Assembly (NCBI RefSeq): GCF_963576545.1
Contig: NC_083648.1
Location: 12,130,739 to 12,194,738, forward strand
Reading direction: 5' to 3'
Origin: Limanda limanda
Lineage: Eukaryota > Chordata > Actinopteri > Pleuronectiformes > Pleuronectidae
DNA: 64,000 nt
Positions 31,701-39,108 of the stretch are shown one piece after another. How positions within the stretch are numbered: position 1 is the first letter of the stretch; the number at the start of each line of letters is the position of its first letter. A program made the position numbers and the translations under genes. The notes beneath the pieces are model-generated. The model saw only the letters and a list, made by a program, of their open reading frames with translations, was not told where the DNA came from and did not search any database.

Positions 31701-34700
31701 TCCAGGCTCCATGTTTTCGTCTTCTTCCCCCGTGTCAACCATGTCTTCTCCGTCGTCCGGCAGTTCGGGTTGTTTAGCTGGGTTTTTGGTATTTTTTCAT
31801 CCTCTCGATCTTTCTCCCATTTTCATGCTCAAGGCCAAAATGTTAAAACTCGTTTTAATAACTAAGTTCGGGGTTTTTTATCGAGTTTTGATCGGGAGCT
31901 AGCTGTCTATTCTGCCATCTTGAGCTGGGTCCCAAGTGACTCTCGTTACATGCTTTATTTAAGGTGTCTATTTTCCAACAAGTTTTACAATTAATGATAT
32001 AATAAAAAATGCTCTGTAATATAAAAAAACAAAATTTTTTAGTTTTTAATATTAAGATTTTCTTGTCATAGCTTTAAGGAAATGACCTATCCAAACTTTA
32101 TGTTGCCTGAGCAAGACTAAAGGCTACAAGTCTTAAGGCCGGCGCATGCTTCTGCGTCGTCAGGGGCCCGCAGGCAGTAAAGGCTCTAATATACTTCTAC
32201 GTAATCCGTGTCTCGGAGAGGTCTCAGCGGGGGGTAAAGAGTCTTTTTGATTTTTACCTCTCCGACCAGATCCGACTTCGTTACGTCGAAAAAAATTCAC
32301 CGCCAAACCCATAGGCGGCGCAATGGAAGGCGAGCTCAGAAAAACCTACCCCAATTATCGGAAGAAGAAGTCCACGTGTGTTTGTTTATCTCTCTCTCCC
32401 ACACACTGAACCACGGCAACTAACAGAACTAAATAAAGTGTCACCCAGCAGGTCAAGATGCTGATGTTATCGTTTCTTAGAGCAGCGGTTCCCCGGGCTT
32501 GTTTCCGAACTTTGTTGCTGATTCCACAGCTTGAAGCTCCGTGTAGCTTGAGGCTAGACAGAGCTAGCTCCGTGTAGCTGCTAGCTCCCCCCCCAGCTTC
32601 CACACACAGTCAGCAGGGACTCTCGGCACTAACTACTACTTTGCTTCAATCAGACAACATCTCGTAAAGTAAACAGGAAGTAAACCGGAAGTTTGAGGTC
32701 CGGAAATGACGTCGAACAGAAATGACGCCGTACGGAAATGTGGTCATACGGAAATTATGTTGTTCGCGGACCAATCACAGCCAAGGGGCTGGCCTTCAGC
32801 TCTCCGACATGACACGGATAGTTAGAAAAGTCAGGCCTGTACGAAAGGCTCTCCGAAGCCCTCGGAGAGGGCGTTTCTCGACGTATAGGGCAGTCTTATC
32901 TGTCCGTTGTTTCACAAACGCAAAGGCATAAATTGGCCTTAAGCTGTAACGCAGGACTCGTTGTCATTCATGGTTCTCCAACCGTTGCGCGTGTTGCCAT
33001 GCAATTCCCCGCCAGAACACTAGGCGCAGTAATGTTTTTTGTCAAAGTCGGCTCTTCTTCGTGTGTTGCACGAAGAAGAGCGATTTATTTACATCGCCAC
33101 GGCGGCTCCGCAGAGCCTTTTTCTGGCGGAAAAATCCGCTGGTTAGTGACGGGTTATACTAGTGGACATAGTGTCGGATCTCTTCTGCCAAGTGCTCTTC
33201 TAACTGGTCCATATTCGTTCTTCTAAATCTTCCGTGGTTTCCGGGCATGAACCGGATATGCGACTCCGAAAATGATGTAGTCAGCAGACCAATCACAGCC
33301 CTCGCGGCCGGGTGACGCTTGCGGGGCTTTGCCGTCTAGTTAGAAAAATTGGCCGACGCACGTAAGGACGTAGGAAGGGCCGTGAGGGGCCCGGAAGAGC
33401 TCTTGCGTCTCCGTTCCCGTGAAAACGCAGAAGCATGCGCCGGCCTTTAGTGTCTCCGCCTTGTCTCTTTGAAGCCCCACAGCTCTGTGGGAAGTGTCAC
33501 CACCTCACATTAACCTGCAAAAAAATATTTGTAGTTATAAATGACTTAAATGAGCATACCTTATTCAGTGAGTCTTCATGTACCACATGTCTATCTGTAG
33601 CCCTCATTTACACATGATGAATCTTTCTAAATGGTTCTTCTCCTTGTTGATTGGACCTCCCCCCAGCCTCCTCACGGTCAAGCTATCCCCTCTGAGGGAA
33701 TGGTCAGTGGTGGCCCTCCAGCCCCACACATGCAGAGCCAGATGAATGGACAGATGCCTGGTAAGTAACCAACCCCCCCAACAAACTTCCCTCCCTCCTC
33801 TGTCTTTCTTTTCTCTCCCCTTCTCTCCCATCACAGTGCCTGTCTCACTGTGGTGAGACAGGCACTGTGAGGGAGGTTGCTTTGCTGAAGGATGATGTCA
33901 CCCATTTGCCAGTTCTGGTGGTCTTAGACTTTTCTCCATTTGAATACGCTCTCTGCTTTAGTAACATTGTTTATTTTAATGTTTGCTGTGTTTAGATGTG
34001 TTTGCAAATGTAACATTTCCACTTTATGTTGTTTTTCCAATGGCATGTTTCTAAATGTCAAAGAAATGTAATCAAGGCTTGATATCTTATTATCTCAGTA
34101 TTACCCGCACACTGTGCCAAGTTGGAGTGTTATATAGCGCTATATCCTAAAAACTTTGACAACCAAAGATGGATAGATCATCCTTTGATGAAAACCCAAA
34201 CTGGTTCACAGTTCTGCTTTTACAACAACATCATTATATGTATATGATATGGAAACAAATCTTATCACAGTACTTTTTTCCTAATCAGTCGATCGTTATA
34301 TATCGCGATATTTATCCAATCAGCGACGCTGCACTCCGGTGCATTGCTCATGAACCCGTTCATATTTTTGGCAAACGCTGAACTCGCGCGTAGAACTGAT
34401 CTGTATAAAAATCTATATATTATGTTCCCGGATTAACGAGGCGTCGCTTCTTCTGCAACAATGAGGATAAAACACTACGGGAAGAATTTATCTTTTGTGT
34501 GTACCTCTTCACACACAAACCGCTAATCACGCGGGATATTCACCATCTAGTCCTATATTCTAAAACAGTTATTAATCGATAATGTCGGATCATGACTCGG
34601 GACGTTCCGTCACTTTAACCCTGATGTCCTGTCTGCGTGTTACGTCTCCTGTTGGGTAGCAGGTTTAAATATCTCACATAAACTCTAGAGCAGAGAGACA

Positions 34701-36417
34701 AAGTAAACGTCAGTCATGTACTTATCTTATGGTCATAATAACTTGTGATCAGTGATGGTGTTTATTAGGGATGGGCATTCGATTAAATTGTCTTCATCGA
34801 TCGTCGGGACAGTTAATGACGAATTTTCGATTAATTATTATATTTTTATATTAAAATTCACTATTTATGGGCTGTTAAAATGCAGTGAAAATAGAAAAAA
34901 CACAGCGTGTTTCCTCATTGAGATCTTTATTACAAGATGAACAAATCTTGTTGCAGTTAAATGGGATGTTCAATGGTTACACTTGAAAATATGCGCTGCG
35001 GTACTCTTCAGCCCCGCTGAGAGAGCAGCTAGCCGCTGAGAGCTAGCTGGACTCCGCCGCCCTCGACCTCCTACTCTGGCCGTTGTCCCGTCCCCACTCC
35101 CGGAACCCCTCTACCAGACCCGGCCCTGTCCGGGTCAGAAGGGGCTAGCTTTGGAGCTAGCCTCGGCTAGCTGCGGAGCTCGGCTTCATGTCCGCACGCG
35201 GACCCTCAGTCTACGGGGAAGGGAACCCGGAGAGACCCGGGTCTGGGTGAGGGGTTTCGGGATTGATGACATGTCAACAACCGGACTGAGAGGTCGAGAA
35301 CCGTCAAATCCAGCTAGCTCCCAGCGGCCAGCCGCCGGTCCCCCAGTGGGGCTTGTCGAGTAACTCCGGGCTGCTTCCTACAGCTGCTAACGTCATCACT
35401 GTGCTGCGTTCAGGCAAATCAGATATTCTGCCCTCCTACTCATGCGCTCATGGAGACGTATAGCTTCGCAGTTTTGGCAGTGAACGCAACAGAATTTCGT
35501 CGAAGACAAAATATGTCCTAGACGAAGTTCTTTATGATCAATTAATCGATCGTCGATTAATTATGCCCATCCCTAGTGTTTATTGGTAAATTGTAAAGTG
35601 AGCGCATGTCAGAGGGAACTGAGGAGGAAGCAGACTCCGACAGAGACTCTTGACACAGGACGACCTGACCTTTTAATGTGCGTCTGTGTGATCCTGAAGC
35701 AGTGATGGTTATAATCATTCAGGGGTGGAAAACCCGCTGAAACTGTGAACACAGTGGAAAACATGATTATGATTATGTTCAGTCACTGCATCGATGCAGA
35801 GTCGTCCACCTCTATGTAGGAACCCAAACATTAGCACGTGTGCTGCTGTCGGCTGCTCCTCCTACGCTGCTGTGTGCATCAACCGAACCTGACCTGGCAG
35901 TCACTCTATTCCAGCGGCATGATTGGTTCGGTGCAGCGATCATTATTATTGGTTGTTCTTGTTGTCTCTCTAAACATGGATGGAATGAGTTATGGAATGC
36001 CTGCCGGGGTCAGGTCAGTTTGCTCTGAAACAGGTTCTGGCAGAAAAATATCATTCATTATCAACTGATCATTTCAGTGGCTCTAAAGTCTAAAGGAAGC
36101 TTTTTTGGTTTAACATTATCAAATTTTTAGAACCGTTTCTGCATTCTGAAGAAAATTCCCAGTGTGAACAGAACTCAAGTGCACATGAGGATAAATTAGA
36201 ATTATTTTTGTGTAGTTATTACTGACTGTGTCTAAGTTTACTCAAAGCTATACACATTCATAATTTAACAGTGAGTTCTCTGTTTGTCGCAGGTCCCTCC
36301 CAAAGTGCCCCGGTACCCCAACAGTACCCCAACGATCCTCAGGGGCAGGGGCACTGGCAGCAGTATTGGGTCTATTGCCCTCCTCAAACTGCCCCCCCCC
36401 AGGGCCGGCAGCAGTGA
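25663..36417 (+). CDS. ss18-like tandem paralogue, unit 3 (miniature SS18, 153 aa predicted)
   Basis: Exons 25663-25731, 26071-26147, 26243-26339, 33667-33760 and 36293-36417 (stop TGA 36415-36417; exon continues to 36435, then 37678-37704 as 3' UTR). All junctions are GT/AG and phases 0, 2, 0, 1 match normal SS18. The product has an SNH-like N-terminus ([31 protein letters not shown]), a short Pro/Gly linker ending QMNGQMPG, and 40 residues of altered tail. SS18 uses the SNH region to bind BRM/BRG1; the activating QPGY domain is missing, so this protein, if made, could compete with SS18 in BAF complexes (inference). The stop is about 18 nt before the last junction, so nonsense-mediated decay is not expected. 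Expression is unknown. Residues conserved in SS18 such as HTNLVYLATIAD are strongly changed. Confidence 0.6.
26071..26147 (+). CDS. Unit 3 exon 2 (SNH core)
   Basis: 77 bp after tgtctcag, reading [14 protein letters not shown] then [11 protein letters not shown] plus two bases, donor gtaagt. It matches the SS18 SNH core (DDNNHLIQCIMD, then KGKTSEC; human from memory), with C-to-S and M-to-K changes. Confidence 0.85.
26243..26339 (+). CDS. Unit 3 exon 3
   Basis: 97 bp between cctccag and gtgagt. It reads [13 protein letters not shown], then [19 protein letters not shown]. It aligns with SS18 exon 3 (YQQMLHTNLVYL ... QSLLPA) but has four extra residues (around WCVS) and many substitutions, all in frame. 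Confidence 0.8.
26625..27776. repeat. Nested tandem copies of a fish dispersed repeat
   Basis: Units beginning 'gggcccgagcactgatcaaa' and 'gagaccctattgaaattgta' recur at 26627, 27166, 27236 and 27297. The longer arm (CAAATGAATTGGCTTTTTGA to GTGTATCATGACCAGACAAA) occurs at 26700-26910 and 27376-27590. This family is widespread in teleosts; its class is not certain. It interrupts LINE ORF2. Confidence 0.75.
27791..27850 (+). other. Exon-like 60-bp segment of unknown origin
   Basis: A T-rich stretch ending attag is followed by 60 open bases and then gtaagc. Read in frame it gives 20 codons including [17 protein letters not shown]. It lies between the dispersed repeat and LINE sequence, so it may be a captured host exon or chance. 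No family was recognised. Confidence 0.3.
28371..28963 (-). CDS. LINE ORF2 reverse transcriptase domain (broken)
   Basis: Motifs in order on the minus strand: [15 protein letters not shown] and [15 protein letters not shown] (28963-28800), [20 protein letters not shown] (about 28520-28450), and the catalytic FADD at 28382-28371. The downstream piece 28328-27891 ([17 protein letters not shown]) continues the domain in another frame. Frame breaks make it inactive. Confidence 0.85.
29931..30322 (-). CDS. LINE ORF2 N-terminal endonuclease (broken)
   Basis: Start ATG at 30322-30320. It shows the same [17 protein letters not shown] start and [11 protein letters not shown] motif as the 12057-11656 copy (apurinic/apyrimidinic endonuclease of L1 elements). 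A small deletion near 30240 shifts the frame relative to the other copy. Confidence 0.8.
30880..31742 (-). CDS. LINE ORF1 protein (one frameshift)
   Basis: Two frames meet near 31550. The first has a Lys/Glu-rich coiled-coil start ([20 protein letters not shown]...). The second shows L1 ORF1p features: coiled coil, [14 protein letters not shown] (RRM-like), [12 protein letters not shown] and [15 protein letters not shown] (C-terminal domain). The protein binds L1 RNA. The frameshift inactivates it. The sister LINE copy has lost this ORF. Confidence 0.85.
32136..33446. mobile_element. Harbinger-like non-autonomous element, probably composite
   Basis: A 1311-bp insertion flanked by TTA (32133-32135, 33447-33449). 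The terminal inverted repeats are perfect over 22 bp (AGGCCGGCGCATGCTTCTGC... at the left end). The uninterrupted target AAGTCTTAGTGTC occurs in sister copies at about 12930 and 16803. An internal inverted end at about 32917-32940 resembles the same terminal repeat in variant form, suggesting two related elements joined. TTA duplication and no coding sequence suit PIF/Harbinger MITEs. Confidence 0.8.
33667..33760 (+). CDS. Unit 3 exon 4
   Basis: 94 bp between a C-rich acceptor and gtaagt. It reads [20 protein letters not shown], then [11 protein letters not shown] plus one base. [21 protein letters not shown] makes this the exon-4 copy closest to normal SS18. Confidence 0.85.
34766..35575. 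mobile_element. hAT non-autonomous element with 8-bp target duplication
   Basis: An 810-bp insertion with ends TAGGGATGGGCAT and ATGCCCATCCCTA, flanked by GTGTTTAT at 34758-34765 and 35576-35583. The second unit has the single uninterrupted GTGTTTAT at about 18117, so insertion followed the duplication. The 8-bp duplication and ends indicate the hAT superfamily. No intact transposase; the GC-rich interior includes repeated GCTAGC motifs. Confidence 0.9.
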
Positions 36418-36435
36418 CCTTACTGTTAAAACCAA
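36293..36435 (+). CDS. Unit 3 penultimate exon with early stop
   Basis: From exon 4 it reads [20 protein letters not shown], then [18 protein letters not shown] and RQQ-stop (TGA 36415-36417). The stop replaces the Arg codon of the ss18 RPYGYDQ motif. The splice donor (gtgagt) is intact. Trp and Cys replace Gly and Arg at several positions, as in the exon at 16209. Confidence 0.75.
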
Positions 36436-37677
36436 GTGAGTATACCCACAAGACTGGACAGTCACAGAGACTCGTCTACACATCGGTCTTAGTTTGTCCC
36501 TTTCATGATGTTTATTGCCAGAATAAGTTGTATATGTTGTGTAATTCTCAGTGAGACATCAACCTGAGTGGAGTTAGAAGGTAAACATTTAAAGGTAGTA
36601 TGTTGTGCATGCTGTCATCAAATTGGGGGGTAATTTCTGTTCTTCCCGTCAAGAGTGAATGTGTTACTAGAGGGTGTATCTGTCACTTGTTAACCTGAGT
36701 CATATCCTGGCTAATGTGGTTTGCCATACCAGTGAAATATGAGGGCTGTAAGAGGATTCTTCCTTAAACGTGATGCAGACTGCTCTGGTGTTTAAGAGGA
36801 GACCTATTTGTTGCCCTTTATTTCCTGTGGTCTCATGTGGGGACCACAGCTACTCTTTGATATCTTTATCTTTGAATATTCAGGGGCACATGAGGAAATA
36901 AAGACCCGGGGATTTGAACCCCTGACTAGCTCTATAAGAAGCAAAGGTAATGGTTGCTGTGAAGACCTCAATGTCCAATCTAGACGTTTGACCACCTAGC
37001 CTTAATTTTTCATTTGTTATGTTTCCTCTGTCTGTTTTGTCTCTATCCTTCTTCCATCTTTCTCTTTTTTTTTCCTCAAATTTTTTTCTTTTCTATCTAT
37101 TTTTTCTCAAAGTTTTTGGTTTGTTATTAACCAGGGGTCGAATTGTAAGTCATGAGGTCCAGAACAAAGCATGCTTTATCATCTACAGTGAGACGGCCAA
37201 AGCTTAGCTGCTTTGACTGTGTCTCTTTACAACTCTGGTTGTAATGACTTTTATGCTTTTTATAAAACTTTCAAATGATTGATATTCACATTATGATGTT
37301 ATGTATATGAAAATGTCAACGTTTGTCTCCAAATTTGTTCCCTATGTATTTGCCATTAATTCCAAACACATACTTCGACCCCTGTTTAGTAATGCATTCA
37401 ATACTACATGAACCTGTCTCACTTGAAGTTAGTATCCTCTCTTTACTGAGGAAAAGGGTCCTCTGCCAAACTGCAGCTGAAACCTGAGGTAACAAGTTAC
37501 AATATAGAGCACATAAGTTGAGGCCATACTGCCACCTGCTGGTCAACACCAGCAAATGCACCATAAATCATGGTTTGCAGTACATGTTTTTTGCGCCCCA
37601 TTGAGATTTGTGACTAGAAGTGTTTACTTTGTGCTTTTACTTTGAGTAACATGTGTCTGTCACATTTCTCTCCACAG
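36436..37677. other. Copy C last intron
   Basis: Collinear with 2559-3775 of ss18, including the tRNA-like relic (about 36901-37000) and a variable T-rich patch (37060-37120). No further coding sequence. Confidence 0.6.
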
Positions 37678-37704
37678 AGCCAGTACGGAAATTACCAGCA
37701 ATGA
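37678..37704 (+). CDS. Last ss18-type exon, copy C
   Basis: Encodes SQYGNYQQ-stop as in ss18, but the unit 3 stop at 36415 lies upstream, so here it is probably 3' UTR. An A31 run (37987-38017) and an AATAAA at about 38461 follow. Confidence 0.55.
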   Translation, partial: SQYGNYQQ

Positions 37705-37983
37705 GAGAAGGTCACAGCAACCCCCACAGCTCTGCTCTAATCTCTGTCTGAGCTTTGACCTCGGGTCTATCGCTCAGCAGACTTTAAAGATGGTTGCAGC
37801 TCACTGAGATTCTCTCAGACACGAACATGCAACCCTCAAAAACACAAGATACGTTTGCCCCCCGTCTTTTTAGACTGTCATCCTTGCCTGTAAAATGTAT
37901 TCTGTTGGTCATGTACATGGACTTGATCAGTGTCAAAGTCCGTGACTCTCCCTCTGTTCCAGTATGTCTCAAAGCAGCAATGC

Positions 37984-38019
<36 letters not shown>

Positions 38020-39108
38020 AACTGCCTTATGCTTCAGCATTGCAGATTGTGAAACGAGCTAACAAATTCATTTTCTTGGGGTAACAGAGATTTAAATTTA
38101 CAGTTTCAATCTACTGTGGTGCATTGTTTCTCTCCGGTTCAGCTCCGCGTTCATAAGAAGCAATAATGCCAGCAGTAGAGAAACGTGTGGGTGCTTAACA
38201 TACGGAATAATGCACCCGACAAACTTCCTGCTAGGCCATGGTACATGTCTTGATGTATGTGATGATGTATAAATATATTTTATGCTTTTTAGACCAAGCT
38301 AACATTGTATAAGACATCATAAACTAGTACTAAAGCTGTGTTGTTTATTTCATCAAATGTATGTGTCTGTGTTTTTTATGATCTTTAAAATGTTGATCCC
38401 ATCCAGCACATTATGTTTGTTTTTCCTTTATTTCTTTGTTGTGTTGAATTGGATCTGCTAAATAAATGACATGGACACTGTAAAAGAGAATAAAAAAAGG
38501 CCAAACACCTGGTATAAAGAAATGTTGAAAACATAGCAGTTGCTCTATTGTTTGCTTTTCTTGTTTGTTTTTTGATATAAATGAAATTTGGATCATTAAT
38601 ACTTTTTCCAAACAACATCACCTGACATGATATTGTCCAATGCTCCTCATATATGTGCTCAAACAGGTGATATGTAGCATGGATTCCCTAATTTCACAGT
38701 ACAGACTGGTGCAGTTTTGTATCACTGGCTTGATATCTTGTTTTACGGTGCATACTTTATCGATCCCATATGTACATCGGCAGAAAGAAGAGGATCCCCA
38801 CCTCCTCTGAGTATTGTTTATATATGGCTGTTTTAATATTTTCCATTCTGTCATTCATCCAAGTGGTGGTCACGTTTGTGTCATGGGAATGTAAAACTAC
38901 ATTAAAATAAATTGGAAGAATCTTTAATATATTTTGACTTGTGTTTATTTTTAGTGATTGACCTTTCAATCGAGATGCAGAAGAAAATCATGATATGATA
39001 TAATTGTTTTGTCTTCATCTGCGATCTGGTGGCGAGTGTCCGGCTGGTAATGACCCAGCCTGGCTCAGTGGCGTTTCTGCTTTGTCCAGATGCATCCGGA
39101 GAGGTCCA
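37705..39108 (+). repeat. Segmental duplication, 3' block, copy C (3' UTR and flank)
   Basis: Collinear with 3803-5342 and 23246-24795 with small deletions (for example at about 38680, where some 340 bp present in A and B are missing). Shared sequence with B ends at 39108; beyond it the DNA is unique. Confidence 0.8.

Larger units (their letters stand above)
26390..31932 (-). mobile_element. L1-like LINE, near full length but broken, with nested insertions
   Basis: Minus-strand L1-clade retrotransposon in intron 3 of unit 3. The 5' end at about 31932 carries CAAGATGGC (complement of 31914-31922). ORF1 (31742-30880), ORF2 endonuclease (30322-29931) and reverse transcriptase (28963-27891) follow in order. 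The C-terminal part ([20 protein letters not shown]) is at 26587-26400. A non-L1 insertion splits ORF2 between 26600 and 27890, and several frameshifts inactivate it. The insertion and its 5' flank are shared with the copy at 11119-12726, so it predates that duplication. Confidence 0.9.
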
